A DNA stretch of 64,000 nucleotides from assembly GCF_015679185.1 (NCBI RefSeq), contig NZ_CP064939.1, forward strand, positions 3,100,001-3,164,000. The letters are read 5' to 3'. A model generated the notes under the pieces. It did no database searches and was not told the DNA's origin. It worked only from the letters and a program-made list of their open reading frames with translations. Shown here piece by piece: positions 20,201 through 28,900 of the stretch. The stretch's first letter is position 1. Each line of letters begins with the position of its first letter. Source of the DNA: Pedobacter endophyticus (lineage in GTDB: Bacteria; Bacteroidota; Bacteroidia; Sphingobacteriales; Sphingobacteriaceae). The position numbers and the translations under genes were made by a program.

Positions 20201-20384
20201 TAGTATTTACAATTTTAACAACAACGCCCGGAATGGCATCGTTATTTGCTGCATCAGTTACTTTACCAGTAATTGTGTAGCTTTTGCTTTGCGCCTGAGC
20301 CGTTTCTGCCCACAGTAGCAGCACGAATGGGATCATCAAAACTGCTAAACATTTTGCTGACCATTTTAGGTAGTATTTCTCCAT
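17247..20384 (-). CDS. SusC/RagA-type TonB-dependent transporter (pair 3)
   Basis: This 1045-residue protein has a long signal peptide ending near AETAQAQ (residue 32), a carboxypeptidase-D regulatory-like domain (about 35-115), the SusC box LDEVIVTGTSAGTTRK, a plug carrying ASLQGKTPGAQISQNSGDP and RLRGVSSVNASSEPLYIIDG, and a barrel ending FSLGLQARF. It is clearly of a different subgroup from SusC-1 and SusC-2: the signal peptide, plug and upstream region do not match them. anmK lies 93 bp upstream on the same strand, so read-through is possible. The gap holds its own palindrome at 20408-20423. Confidence 0.94.
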   Translation of the reverse strand: MEKYYLKWSAKCLAVLMIPFVLLLWAETAQAQSKSYTITGKVTDAANNDAIPGVVVKIVNTNLATSTNPNGGYSFSVDLAPGDYQVQFSFVGYKSVTKTITLGTGNQVQANATLSTDAVGLDEVIVTGTSAGTTRKQLGSYVSTVKGDDLNKAPSGNALASLQGKTPGAQISQNSGDPAGGISVRLRGVSSVNASSEPLYIIDGVIVNNSTTRVTNTSGNYDNINNGVQVGDLGQNRMVDISPSDIDHIEVLNGAAAAAIYGSRANAGVIQIFTKRGKSGAPQVSFNTSLTLSELRKQIEVNQSPTKFGGPTDGPLAQTQDVLSPTLTNTTPVTRYNYQDYIFRTGVGTDNSVSVSGGNDNTKFYTSAGYFSNQGIIKNTDFKRMNFRANLDQTINKWAKLTVGFNYVHSDANEKPDGNSFFSPMNSVTILGNFHDIFARDVLGNLTAVGERGRVNPVSVIEDIQQRQFGNRIIANTGLKLTPTKNLIIDYTMGVDNSIQNGTTYIPPFAYNVSTGFYGGGPALDPSLNGYASAGNATTTLFNNELNFTYNGQISELLSSTTQLGGSYQYQKDLYSLLNGRGLAPFVKVVNGASTVLPNSDNRSEFSISGAYLQQNFKYKDHLFVTGAIRIDQSTVFGENNRTQFYPKANISYVLSSADYWKDFGVSSWWNAFKLRAAYGQSGNLTGIRAYDRFNVYLPSALNSKTSLTSSSILANTNVKPERQRELEIGTDMAFFNNRLGLTFSYYNKNITDFLLSVVTAPTTGYSSLLDNIGGTLKNRGLELMLTGVPVKTENFSWNSTLIYSKNRNKVVGSGAQRLISTNAGAPVSITDGYPVGVFYGTFFARNADGSLLLNAQGIPQTERGNQTSATSYETLRAGGQPTGTVLRKVIGDPNPDYTASFVNDFTFKKLSLHIQLDAVQGGDVWNADWRTRQGVGNGKVAEAEQLGQLPRGYVAGVYNVEEWRIDNGSFVKLREISLSYNIGQVKFIKSLTVNLSGRNLVSWDNYKGYDPELNAGGQSTILRNIDFGSVPIPRTFSLGLQARF

Positions 20385-20407
20385 AAAAAATTTTTAGTTT
20401 GATTAGT

Positions 20408-20423
20408 GTTACACAAATGTAAC
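20408..20423. promoter_or_regulatory. Perfect inverted repeat upstream of SusC-3
   Basis: GTTACA-caaa-TGTAAC is a perfect 6-bp inverted repeat that begins 24 bp upstream of the SusC-3 start codon. On the minus strand it contains TACATTTG, which fits the Bacteroidota -7 consensus TAnnTTTG, so a protein bound here would block or overlap the promoter. No -33 TTTG stands at the usual distance. The binding protein is unknown. Confidence 0.4.
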
Positions 20424-20477
20424 AAAATACCAGACAATGTAATTTTTTTATGGCAGCAAAATTGTTTACATTATTTG

Positions 20478-21674
20478 TCACATAGGCAAGCTGATTTTAC
20501 CCATACAAACGGAAGGCACGCCCTGCCTTTTACCAAAGTTTATGGGCGTTCCGCATAGGGTTTCATTGGCTAATACCGCAAATAGTACAGCCTCTTTCGC
20601 ATCGGGATTGATGTTTAAATCGGCCGTGGTAAAAAACGCTGCCTTGCTCAGTCGCTCGTTCAAAAGCTTTACCAAGAGCGGGTTGTGCATGCCACCGCCG
20701 CTCATAAAAACCTTTAGTAATGCATCATCTCCAAAACACTTTTCAATCGCATTGGCAATGGCCGCAGCCGAAAAATGGCAGAGCGTGGCCATTACATCCT
20801 CATGCTTCAAATCTGTTGTTGCCGATTGCTTTTGAGCGTTATCCAGATAGGAAAGGTTAAACAGCTCGGGCCCCGTAGTTTTAGGAAACCCGGCTTCAAA
20901 AAAATCGCAGTTCAAAAGTGCAGTTAATAGCTCCGTATTTACTGTGCCAGCCAACGCTACCGCCGCATTTTTATCGTAAAATTGATTAAAGTGCAGTTGC
21001 ATGTATTGGTCCATCAAGGTGTTTCCGGGACCAACATCAGTCGAAAAAACCTCGGCAGCATTTACATTTCCAGGCAAATAGGTAAAGTTGGCAATGCCGC
21101 CAATATTAAGCATTACGCGGTTCTCGCCTGCTTTGGAAAAGATTAAATAATCGCCATAAACCGCTAACGGCGCCCCCTCTCCCCCTGCGGCGATGTGTTT
21201 TTGTCTGAAATCTGAAAGGGTAATCATTCCTGTTTTCACCGCAATATGGTCTCCATCGCCAATTTGCAAAGTTCCATTCGGGTAATTATCCATTTGATGC
21301 AACGATTTGGGGGCATGAAATATCGTTTGGCCATGGCTGGCGATAAAATCGATTTCGCTATTTTGGTATCCCCATTCTGCCAACGCATCGTTAATCAGCG
21401 CAGCATGCGTATTGGCAATCAATTCGTTCATCAAACAAACCAGTTGCAAATCGACCATTTTCTTCGAAAAAACCGCCTTAATTTGTGCCCTGAAATCGTT
21501 GGTGTAGCCGCCTGTTTTAAACTTCAGCACCTCAACTACGGTTTCAGCTCCGCTGCCGCTAATTTTACACAAGGCAATATCCAAACCATCCATCGAGGTT
21601 CCGCTCATTAAGCCAATAATCAAGCGTTCGGGCTTACTGGCCTTTTCGTAGAGGTTTTGCATTTGGATATTCAT
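20478..21674 (-). CDS. anmK: Anhydro-N-acetylmuramic acid kinase
   Basis: AnmK phosphorylates and opens 1,6-anhydro-MurNAc to MurNAc-6-phosphate in peptidoglycan recycling. The ATP-binding motif GLMSGTSMDGLDIALCKI sits close to the N-terminus, followed by ASHGQTIFH, GDGDHIAVKTGM, ADFR-like SDFRQKHIAAGGEGAPL, NIGGIANFTYLPG and DVGPGNTLMDQYM, all in family order. The ATG at 21674 is preferred to the TTG ten codons earlier, giving 398 residues. A second ATG four codons on is also possible. The gene stands upstream of SusC-3/SusD-3 and beside the NagB fusion, which suggests that amino-sugar or muropeptide products taken up by the Sus pairs feed this step. Confidence 0.95.
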   Translation of the reverse strand: MNIQMQNLYEKASKPERLIIGLMSGTSMDGLDIALCKISGSGAETVVEVLKFKTGGYTNDFRAQIKAVFSKKMVDLQLVCLMNELIANTHAALINDALAEWGYQNSEIDFIASHGQTIFHAPKSLHQMDNYPNGTLQIGDGDHIAVKTGMITLSDFRQKHIAAGGEGAPLAVYGDYLIFSKAGENRVMLNIGGIANFTYLPGNVNAAEVFSTDVGPGNTLMDQYMQLHFNQFYDKNAAVALAGTVNTELLTALLNCDFFEAGFPKTTGPELFNLSYLDNAQKQSATTDLKHEDVMATLCHFSAAAIANAIEKCFGDDALLKVFMSGGGMHNPLLVKLLNERLSKAAFFTTADLNINPDAKEAVLFAVLANETLCGTPINFGKRQGVPSVCMGKISLPM

Positions 21675-22184
21675 ATCTTCAGTGGTTATTGTTAGTTTCA
21701 GCAATGATATGTAATTAATTTGAAAATGAACATGCAGTGTCTTTTGGCGCCCGAAAGTCTCGCCATTTGCTATAGCCCTTGTAAAAAACCCGGGGCAGCC
21801 GCTGCTATCAGGTTTAAAAACAATGGTTTTGCCAAACGCCTAAAACGTTCGAAAAATAGCCTCGACAGACGCGAAAATACTTTTACCGTGCAGCAAACCC
21901 AGTTATTGCAATACCGAGGTTGTTAAAAGATTGCAACATTGGATCCAAGGGAGTACGTTTGGCACGGGAACGAACTTTGCTTCATGATTACGGTTTTTGC
22001 GCCTTAAAATGAATAACAATGTTTCAGCCCCATTTTATTTAGCGCTTATAAAAAACGAACAAACGTTTGATTGTAGCCTCAACTGTGAAATGCACAATAT
22101 ATTGCAACAAAAGTAAATATCCTTTGTTAGAAATTGCCCATAACTCGCTATATTTACTGCTCCGTACATTAAAAACCATAAAAA
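21675..22184. promoter_or_regulatory. 510-bp divergent promoter region of anmK and the nagB fusion
   Basis: No gene was recognised here. CAAACGTTTG at 22060-22069 is a perfect palindrome with a central CG, the form of LacI-family operators, and lies 116 bp before the nagB start. The distance makes this tentative. An open frame at 21720-21926 has no family features. A TGGCAC...TTGC pair at 21960-21980 has the wrong spacing for sigma-54. Confidence 0.35.
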
Positions 22185-24110
22185 ATGGCTAGATTAAATC
22201 TACTGGAGGAGACACGCTTCGAAAAACTACCCGTAAGCGTATTCGAAAATCCAAAAATTGCTTCAATTAATGTTGCACATCGCATTGCCGACCTCATTAA
22301 ATCGAAACAAGCAAAAAACGCACCTGCAGTACTGGGCTTAGCAACAGGTGTTACCCCAATTGCAGTTTATGCCGAGCTGGTAAGGCTGCACAAAGAAGAG
22401 GGCTTAAGTTTTAAAAACGTAATTACTTTCAATCTGGATGAATATTATCCGATGGCGCCAACAGCGGCACAGAGTTACGTTACTTTTATGAACGAAAACC
22501 TTTTCGATCACATCGACATCGACAAGAACAATGTCCACATCCCCGATGGCACACTAGCCTTAGAGGATATTCCTGCTTTCTGTCTTGATTACGAAAAGAA
22601 GATAGGCGATTTGGGTAGTCTTGACATTCAGATTCTGGGTATCGGTCGTACCGGACACATTGGTTTTAACGAACCGGGCTCAGCACCAAACTCGGGAACG
22701 CGTTTGGTTACCTTAGATGATTTAACCCGTAGGGATGCTGCCCGCGATTTCGGGGGTAAAACTTTTGTGCCTACCAAGGCCATTACCATGGGTATTGGCA
22801 CCATATTTAAAGCCAGAGAGATTATTTTGATGGCCTGGAGCCGCAAAAAAGCTTCTATTATTAAAAAAGCGGTTGAAGGCGAAATTTCCGGCGAAGTTCC
22901 GGCAACGTACCTTCAGCTTTCTGATCATGTAGAGTTTATTCTCGATCAGCCAGCCGCCGCAGAACTTACCCGTTTTGACACACCCTGGTTAGTTAAAGAT
23001 TGTATTTGGACAGACGCACTGATCCGCAAAGCAGTAATCTGGTTGGCCAATACATTGAAAAAGCCAATTCTGAAATTAACTGAAGACGACTACAACAATA
23101 ATGGTATGGCGCAACTGGCTACCGAAAAGGGCCCGGTTTACAATATCAATATTCATATTTTCAATAAGTTACAACATACCATTACGGGTTGGCCAGGTGG
23201 AAAACCTAATGCCGACGATTCTCAACGTCCGGAAAGGGCCGAACCTGCTAAAAAACGAGTGATTATCTTTTCCCCGCATCCTGACGATGATGTAATTTCG
23301 ATGGGTGGCACGTTTATTCGTCTGGTCGACCAGAAACATGATGTGCATGTGGCTTACCAAACCTCGGGCAACACCGCCGTTTGGGATGATGATGCGCTTC
23401 GTTTTGTAGAGTTCAATGTCGATTTTACTGAAAAAATGGGCATGGATAATAGCCATTTAAAGGAACTTTACAACAACATGAGAACCTTTATTGAGGATAA
23501 AAAACCAAACCAAATCGATACACCAGAAATACAAACGGTAAAGGGCTTAATTAGAAAGGGCGAAGCCATTGCCGGCGCTCGGTATTGCGGGCTGGAGGAT
23601 GACCATATCCATTTTCAGGCACTTCCGTTTTACGAAAGCGGTAAAAGCCAGAAAAACCCCGTTACTGATGCCGATATTGAGCTAACGATGGCGCTGTTAC
23701 AAAAAGTGAAGCCGCAGCAGGTTTATGCCGCCGGAGATTTTGAAGACCCTCACGGAACGCATATCGTATGTTTCAATATTATTTTGGCCGCCTTAACCCG
23801 CCTCCGCAAAACGGAAGACTGGGCAAAAGACTGCTGGTTGTGGATGTATCGCGGCGCATGGCACGAATTTGAAACGCATGAAATTGAAATGGCGGTTCCA
23901 ATTAGCCCGAAAGAGCTTGAGCGTAAGAAGTATGCTATCTTTAAGCACCAAAGTCAAAAAGACAGGGCCGTTTTCCCGGGCGACGACTCGAGGGAGTTCT
24001 GGCAGCGAGCCGAAGATCGTAACCGCGAAACAGCAAAGGCTTATGATGATTTGGGCCTTGCAGAATACGAAGCAATGGAAGCTTTCGTTCGCTGGAAGTT
24101 TGAGGATTAA
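22185..24110 (+). CDS. nagB: Glucosamine-6-phosphate deaminase fused to a PIG-L/LmbE-type domain
   Basis: The first ~290 residues are a NagB/RpiA-type isomerase: LGLATGVTPIAVYAELVR at the phosphate loop, NLDEYYPM, and GHIGFNEPGS at 157-166 with the catalytic histidine. NagB turns glucosamine-6-phosphate into fructose-6-phosphate plus ammonia. A linker leads to a PIG-L/LmbE domain from about residue 355: HPDDDVISMGGT at 365-376 and DPHGTHIVCFN near 525 hold the expected zinc ligands. Family members of PIG-L type hydrolyse N-acetyl groups from sugars. This 641-residue two-domain form is widespread in Bacteroidota. What the second domain deacetylates is not established from the sequence. Confidence 0.93.
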   Translation: MARLNLLEETRFEKLPVSVFENPKIASINVAHRIADLIKSKQAKNAPAVLGLATGVTPIAVYAELVRLHKEEGLSFKNVITFNLDEYYPMAPTAAQSYVTFMNENLFDHIDIDKNNVHIPDGTLALEDIPAFCLDYEKKIGDLGSLDIQILGIGRTGHIGFNEPGSAPNSGTRLVTLDDLTRRDAARDFGGKTFVPTKAITMGIGTIFKAREIILMAWSRKKASIIKKAVEGEISGEVPATYLQLSDHVEFILDQPAAAELTRFDTPWLVKDCIWTDALIRKAVIWLANTLKKPILKLTEDDYNNNGMAQLATEKGPVYNINIHIFNKLQHTITGWPGGKPNADDSQRPERAEPAKKRVIIFSPHPDDDVISMGGTFIRLVDQKHDVHVAYQTSGNTAVWDDDALRFVEFNVDFTEKMGMDNSHLKELYNNMRTFIEDKKPNQIDTPEIQTVKGLIRKGEAIAGARYCGLEDDHIHFQALPFYESGKSQKNPVTDADIELTMALLQKVKPQQVYAAGDFEDPHGTHIVCFNIILAALTRLRKTEDWAKDCWLWMYRGAWHEFETHEIEMAVPISPKELERKKYAIFKHQSQKDRAVFPGDDSREFWQRAEDRNRETAKAYDDLGLAEYEAMEAFVRWKFED

Positions 24111-24120
24111 AGATTTGATC

Positions 24121-24212
24121 AGTCATCCGGTGAATAAATAGTCGGTGGCCAATATCATCGGATGACTTTTAACCAAGAAATCCCTGTGCTGGAAGGTACA
24201 GGGATTTTTGTT
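24121..24212 (+). terminator. Two successive hairpins after the nagB fusion
   Basis: AGTCATCCG (24121-24129) pairs with CGGATGACT (24159-24167), with a long loop and a T run. A second, tighter stem AAATCCCTGT (24178-24187) pairs with ACAGGGATTT (24198-24207), followed by T residues. The second has the classic form of an intrinsic terminator. Confidence 0.8.
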
Positions 24213-24342
24213 TTGTAGCCAGCGGAGTCCTCAACCACGGGCGATAAAGAGGTTTAGTACAGTTCGGCATTAGCCAAAAAGTATTGGAAAAGTTATGTAT
24301 ATTGTAGAATTACCACGAACTAATTACTAACGCGATTAACAA

Positions 24343-25087
24343 ATGGCAAAATTTTTAAACACAACAGGGGTTTCTTATCACTTAGAAGAACTCATAAAAG
24401 GAACGAAGGACAAATTAATTCTTATCAGTCCTTATCTGCAGTTTACAGACAGGATTAAAGAGCACTTGACTAATTTAAATATTCAAAAGCTAGACATAAG
24501 AATCGTTTACAGGGAAAACAAACTTCATCCCCGAAGAAAACAATTGGTTAGAAAGCCAAATTGGAATCCGGACGAGCTTATGTAAAAATCTGCATGCAAA
24601 ATGCTATATTAACGAAAACGAAGCAATTATTACATCAATGAATTTGTACGAATTTTCGCAGCAGAATAATAACGAAATGGGCATTTATATATCCAAAGTA
24701 CAAGATCCAGAGCTATATGAAGCTACACAAGGAGAGGTTCAACGACTTTTAACAATAAGTGAAGAAATCAGGGTTACCGTTAAAAAGGTTACTAATGACA
24801 CACACCCAAAAACTGAGAAAAACATAACGGAAACAAATTTAGCAATCGACAAAGCGTTAAACAGTAAGCAATCAGGCTTTTGCATCCGCACGGGTATTCA
24901 AATTCCTTTTAACGTTGAAAAACCAATGAGCTACGACGCTTTCAAATCTTGGAACAAGTTTGGCGACCCTGAATATGCTGAAAAATACTGTCACTTTTCA
25001 GGTGAGACCTCACATGGTGAAACAAGTGCGAGCCGACCAATCTTAAAAAAGAATTGGAAAAAAGCCAAAGAGATATTTAAGTTTTGA
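24343..25087 (+). pseudogene. Phospholipase D-like protein gene, split by a one-base frameshift
   Basis: Frame 1 (24343-24585) encodes MAKFLNTTGVSYHLEELIKG and LILISPYLQFTDRIKEHL. It loses its natural sequence after ...NKLHP. Frame 2 continues the same protein from there: EENNWLESQIGIRTSLC, then KNLHAKCYINENEAIITSMN with the HxK(x4)D-like PLD active-site histidine and lysine, and then the long open part from 24638 to 25087. The shift lies in the run CCCC at 24529-24532, where removing one C restores a ~248-residue reading frame. The protein resembles Bacteroidota PLD-like phosphodiesterase or nuclease proteins. The frameshift may be real or a sequencing error in the homopolymer. Confidence 0.8.
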
Positions 25088-25163
25088 AAAGACGTTTGTT
25101 TGAGAGGCTGTTATTTAAATCAATTAAGGGACAACCGATCTTTAATTCTCCGAAGAACAAAAA

Positions 25164-25868
25164 ATGAAAACCCCAACCATCCACGGCTATATCGACAGAA
25201 GAATTTTGATCAACTTTACGGCCGATCCACAAGCGGTTGAACGAATTATTCCGCTTCCATTTAGGCCAAAAATTTATAAAGACAAAGCTATTGTTGGTAT
25301 TTGCCTCATCAGATTAAAACATATCAAACCCAAAGGATTGCCGGATTTTATCGGCGTGAACTCTGAAAATGGTGCTCACCGAATTGCTGTAGAATGGGAT
25401 GAAAATGGGGACACAAAATCGGGGGTTTATATTCCTCGCAGAGATACTTCACTAAAGCTGAACACACTCGTTGGCGGTAGGATTTTCCCAGGAAAACATC
25501 ATTACGCCAAATTCAATGTGCAAGAAAGTAATGGAAATTATCACATTGATTTTAAGAGTTCGGATAATACTGAAATACTAATCGACGCTACTGAAACAAA
25601 GTTTTTCAACAACAAATCGATTTTTGAAACATTAAACGAGGCATCCGATTTTTTTGAGAAAGGAAGCCTTGGTTACTCACCGAGCAAAAACGGGTACGAG
25701 GGCCTTAAATTAAAAACCTACAAATGGCAAGTTACCGCCCTTGATGTATTAAATGTAAAATCGAGTTTTTTTGAAGATGTGAAACTTTTCCCAAAAGGCT
25801 CCGTAGTTTTTGATCATGCGTTATTAATGACGAATATCGAACATGAATGGGAAAGTGTAACTGGTTAA
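25164..25868 (+). CDS. DUF2071-like conserved protein
   Basis: The 234-residue product starts KTPTIHGYIDRRILINFTAD and continues IIPLPFRPKIYKDKAIVGIC, then RIAVEWDENG and SGVYIPRRDTSLKLNTLVGG. The early F/Y-(T/R)-D-P-x-x-(V/L) part followed by an IVGICLIRL strand resembles the acetoacetate-decarboxylase-like DUF2071 family. No signal peptide or membrane segment is visible. The biochemical role of the family is unknown. The gene lies 76 bp after the broken PLD-like gene and is followed by 700 bp of repeat sequence, so it is probably a lone gene of an accessory island. Confidence 0.55.
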   Translation: MKTPTIHGYIDRRILINFTADPQAVERIIPLPFRPKIYKDKAIVGICLIRLKHIKPKGLPDFIGVNSENGAHRIAVEWDENGDTKSGVYIPRRDTSLKLNTLVGGRIFPGKHHYAKFNVQESNGNYHIDFKSSDNTEILIDATETKFFNNKSIFETLNEASDFFEKGSLGYSPSKNGYEGLKLKTYKWQVTALDVLNVKSSFFEDVKLFPKGSVVFDHALLMTNIEHEWESVTG

Positions 25869-26460
25869 TTTAGTATTGTTACGGTAACTTGCTGAAGTTA
25901 TAAAATTATGGCAATCTCTAATCCGAACCAAACAGTAATATTAGGCTAGAGCATTTAGATCGCCTTACGAATTACCAATGAGAGCCAAGTTTGAGGCTTC
26001 AACTAAGAAGTGTCGTCATCCTCAGAGGTCAGTTCTTGAAAAAACAAGTTTGGATGATAGGTTTTTTACGCTGTCATCCTAAGTGCAACGAAGGATCCCC
26101 AAGCGATGAAACGCAGAACGCCAACAGCCCACTGCCAAGTGGGCAAGTGGGGGGGCAAGAACGGTGAGAGGTAGGTTGCAGATGCTTCGTTTCTCAGCAT
26201 GACAAAACCAGCGCTTTCATTGGTAGCTCAACTGGGGATCTAATGCTCAAAAATTGTTCGCCTTGTACTAACCCCGTACGTACGGGACCGCCTGCCTGCC
26301 CGCCCGTTCAGGCGGGCGCTGCGATAATGATCTATGAAAGGAACTACTTAAACGCCGAACTTTTCGCCATGCAAATTGGCGACAACTATCCATCACTATA
26401 ATGAAGCGGAGATAGAGGCGCTCTTCATCAATGTTCTCTGCCAAGCTGACACCCTGCACT
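25869..26460. repeat. Repeat-rich intergenic stretch (families R3 and R5)
   Basis: The 26013-26082 segment (GTCATCCTCAGAGGTCAGTT to GACGCTGTCATCC-like) is copied at 43293-43370 and, inverted and diverged, at 54126-54217. The 26071-26226 segment (CAACGAAGGATCCCCAAGCG, GAAACGCAGAACGCCAAC, GGTAGGTTGCAGATGCTTC, CTCAGCATGACAAAACC) is repeated inverted at 49856-50052. GC-rich inverted CCGCCTGCC/GGCGGGCG bases follow near 26280-26325. No gene was seen here. Confidence 0.8.
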
Positions 26461-26469
26461 CTTTTTTTG

Positions 26470-26500
26470 TTTGCAAAATGACAGTGTGGGTGTAAATTTG
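26470..26500 (+). promoter_or_regulatory. Bacteroidota-type promoter of groES-groEL
   Basis: TTTG (26470-26473) and TAAATTTG (26493-26500) are separated by exactly 19 bp. This matches the established housekeeping consensus TTTG-N19-TAnnTTTG of Bacteroidota. It leaves a leader of about 80 nt before the groES start. No CIRCE-type inverted repeat was seen in this leader. Confidence 0.8.
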
Positions 26501-26582
26501 TCCCTCAAAGCTTATTGGCATAAAAAGTGTTGACTGTATGGTTAGTAAAAAACTTAAATTAAAAATAAAATAATAAAAAGTT

Positions 26583-26873
26583 ATGGCGTTAAACCTTAAA
26601 CCAATTGCTGGCAGTTCGAATAGAGTAATAGTTGAACCAGCTGCCGCAGAAGAAAAAACTGCATCGGGTTTGTATATCCCTGATACTGCGAAAGAGAAAC
26701 CATCTAAAGGAACTGTAGTTTCTGTTTCTGAAGAGGATGCTGACGGTAAAAAAGCGAGCGTAAAAGTTGGCGATGTTGTAATTTATGGTAAATACGGCGG
26801 CACCGAATTCCCTTACGAAGGTAAAGACTACTTAATTATGCGTGAAACTGACATTTATGCAGTAGTAAGCTAA
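26583..26873 (+). CDS. groES: Co-chaperonin GroES
   Basis: This 96-residue protein matches the GroES family in length and order: NLKPIAGSSNRVIVEPAAAE at the N-terminus, EEKTASGLYIPDTAKEKPSKG as the mobile loop, then GTVVSVSEE, VKVGDVVIYGKYGGTEFPYEGKDYLIMRE and the terminal DIYAVV strand. It forms the heptameric lid of GroEL in the cytoplasm. It lies 85 bp before groEL on the same strand, with the promoter at 26470, so the two form the usual bicistronic operon. Confidence 0.98.
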   Translation: MALNLKPIAGSSNRVIVEPAAAEEKTASGLYIPDTAKEKPSKGTVVSVSEEDADGKKASVKVGDVVIYGKYGGTEFPYEGKDYLIMRETDIYAVVS

Positions 26874-26958
26874 TTAATCAATTGAAATAAAAAGTTAAAA
26901 GTTATTAGATGATTGCGATTAAAAATCGTAATTCGTAATTCTCAAATCTTAAATTAAA

Positions 26959-28596
26959 ATGTCAAAACAAGTAAAATACAACGTGGAAGCACGCGACGCC
27001 CTGAAACGTGGTGTTGATATCTTAGCAAATGCAGTAAAAGTAACTTTAGGCCCGAAAGGTCGTAATGTAATCATTGATAAAAAATTCGGTTCTCCGGCAA
27101 TCACCAAAGATGGTGTTACCGTGGCTAAAGAAATTGAGTTGAAAGACGCGGTTGAGAACATGGGTGCACAAATGGTTAAAGAAGTGGCTTCGAAAACTGC
27201 TGATATTGCAGGTGACGGAACAACCACTGCTACCGTTTTAGCGCAAGCCATTATTACTACAGGAATTAAGAACGTTGCTGCAGGTGCAAACCCGATGGAT
27301 TTGAAACGCGGTATCGATAAAGCTGTAGCTGCAGTTGTAGAAAACTTAAGAACACAATCGCAAACTGTTGGCGAGGATAACAACAAAATTAAACAAGTAG
27401 CGTCTATCTCAGCGAATAACGACGAGGTGATCGGTGCGCTAATTGCTGAAGCAATGGGCAAAGTTGGTAAAGATGGCGTAATTACTGTTGAAGAAGCAAA
27501 AGGTACCGAAACTGAAGTTAAAACAGTTGAAGGTATGCAGTTTGACAGAGGTTACCTATCTCCATATTTTGTAACCAATGCCGATAAAATGGAAGCGGAA
27601 TTAGATAACCCTTACATTTTGATCTACGATAAAAAAATCAGCAACATGAAAGAATTGTTGCCTGTTTTAGAAAAAACCGTTCAAACTGGTAAACCATTGG
27701 TAATCATTGCCGAAGATTTAGATGGCGAAGCTTTAGCTACTTTGGTAGTAAACAAAATCCGTGGATCGCTGAAAGTTGTTGCTGTTAAAGCCCCTGGTTT
27801 TGGCGACAGAAGAAAAGCAATGTTAGAAGACATCGCTATCTTAACTGGTGGTATCGTGGTATCAGAAGAAAGAGGTTACAAATTAGAAAATGCTGATTTA
27901 ACTTACTTAGGTTCTGCAGAGAAGGTTGTAGTTGATAAAGACAATACAACTGTAATAAACGGAGCTGGTAATTCTGACGATATCAAATCTCGCGTGAGCC
28001 AAATTAAAGCGCAAATTGAAACTACTACATCTGACTACGATAAAGAAAAATTACAAGAGCGTTTGGCTAAATTAGCTGGCGGTGTTGCAGTCCTTTACGT
28101 AGGTGCAGCTAGTGAAGTTGAGATGAAAGAGAAAAAAGACCGTGTTGATGATGCTTTACATGCTACTCGTGCAGCTGTAGAAGAAGGTATCGTAGCCGGT
28201 GGTGGTGTTGCATTCATCCGTTCGGTTGCGGCTTTAGCCGACCTAAAAGGAAGCAACGAAGATGAAAACACAGGTATCCAGATCATTCGTCGTGCAATTG
28301 AAGAGCCATTACGTCAGATTTGCGAAAACGCAGGTATTGAAGGTTCAATCGTAGTACAAAAAGTAAAAGAAGGAACTGCCGATTTCGGTTACAATGCACG
28401 TACCGATGTTTACGAAAACTTAATTGGTGCCGGTGTTATCGACCCAACAAAGGTAAGCCGTGTAGCTTTAGAGAATGCAGCATCAATTGCAGCAATGTTA
28501 TTAACTACCGAAGTGGTATTGGCCGATGAACCAGAAGAAGGTGGATCGCCTGCTATGCCTCCAATGGGTGGCGGCGGTATGGGCGGCATGATGTAA
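26959..28596 (+). CDS. groEL: Chaperonin GroEL
   Basis: The 545-residue product carries the complete Hsp60 set: [17 protein letters not shown] at 28-45, the ATP site [14 protein letters not shown] near 86, the apical domain with [19 protein letters not shown], and the C-terminal tail ending GGMGGMM. It folds proteins as a double ring with GroES. Its start is preceded by a purine-rich leader. A strong terminator at 28644 closes the operon. Confidence 0.99.
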   Translation: MSKQVKYNVEARDALKRGVDILANAVKVTLGPKGRNVIIDKKFGSPAITKDGVTVAKEIELKDAVENMGAQMVKEVASKTADIAGDGTTTATVLAQAIITTGIKNVAAGANPMDLKRGIDKAVAAVVENLRTQSQTVGEDNNKIKQVASISANNDEVIGALIAEAMGKVGKDGVITVEEAKGTETEVKTVEGMQFDRGYLSPYFVTNADKMEAELDNPYILIYDKKISNMKELLPVLEKTVQTGKPLVIIAEDLDGEALATLVVNKIRGSLKVVAVKAPGFGDRRKAMLEDIAILTGGIVVSEERGYKLENADLTYLGSAEKVVVDKDNTTVINGAGNSDDIKSRVSQIKAQIETTTSDYDKEKLQERLAKLAGGVAVLYVGAASEVEMKEKKDRVDDALHATRAAVEEGIVAGGGVAFIRSVAALADLKGSNEDENTGIQIIRRAIEEPLRQICENAGIEGSIVVQKVKEGTADFGYNARTDVYENLIGAGVIDPTKVSRVALENAASIAAMLLTTEVVLADEPEEGGSPAMPPMGGGGMGGMM

Positions 28597-28643
28597 TTCA
28601 AGCCCCCGATAGATCAATATCGAACACATTTCGTGTAAAAAAT

Positions 28644-28677
28644 AAAAAACCCGGAGCAGTGATGCTTCGGGTTTTTT
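28644..28677 (+). terminator. Terminator of groES-groEL
   Basis: AAAAAACCCG pairs with CGGGTTTTTT, extended inward by GAGCA/TGCTT to a stem of about 15 bp with a GTGA loop. It begins 47 bp after the groEL stop. Confidence 0.9.
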
Positions 28678-28900
28678 ACGTTTTAATAACCCCTGTGACC
28701 ATTTTTGTTCTATTACGCCAGCTATTTGGCCACCGTTTGTGTAAAAATCTTGAAGTGTAAACAATTCTTTACGTTTTTTGTATAATATTACAATACGTTT
28801 CCGTGTCGCCATTCACAGTTGAAGAAGTGACTACTCGTTTGATTTAACACCAAGCTGGTTTGCGGAGGCGTAATAATCGTTCCCTTAGTGTTAAAGATTT

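Noticed and set aside
21720-21926. 68-codon open frame between anmK and the nagB fusion
   Set aside because: No family features, no ribosome site or operon partner; it lies in the divergent promoter region.
21960-21980. TGGCAC...TTGC resembling a sigma-54 promoter
   Set aside because: The spacer is 11 bp instead of 5, so the geometry is wrong.
26320-26500. Possible decayed coding sequence upstream of groES
   Set aside because: Two short stretches in different frames (MIYERNYLNAELFAMQIGD and EAEIEALFINVLCQADT) look protein-like, but no family was recognised and the groES promoter lies inside. Evidence is too weak for a pseudogene call.
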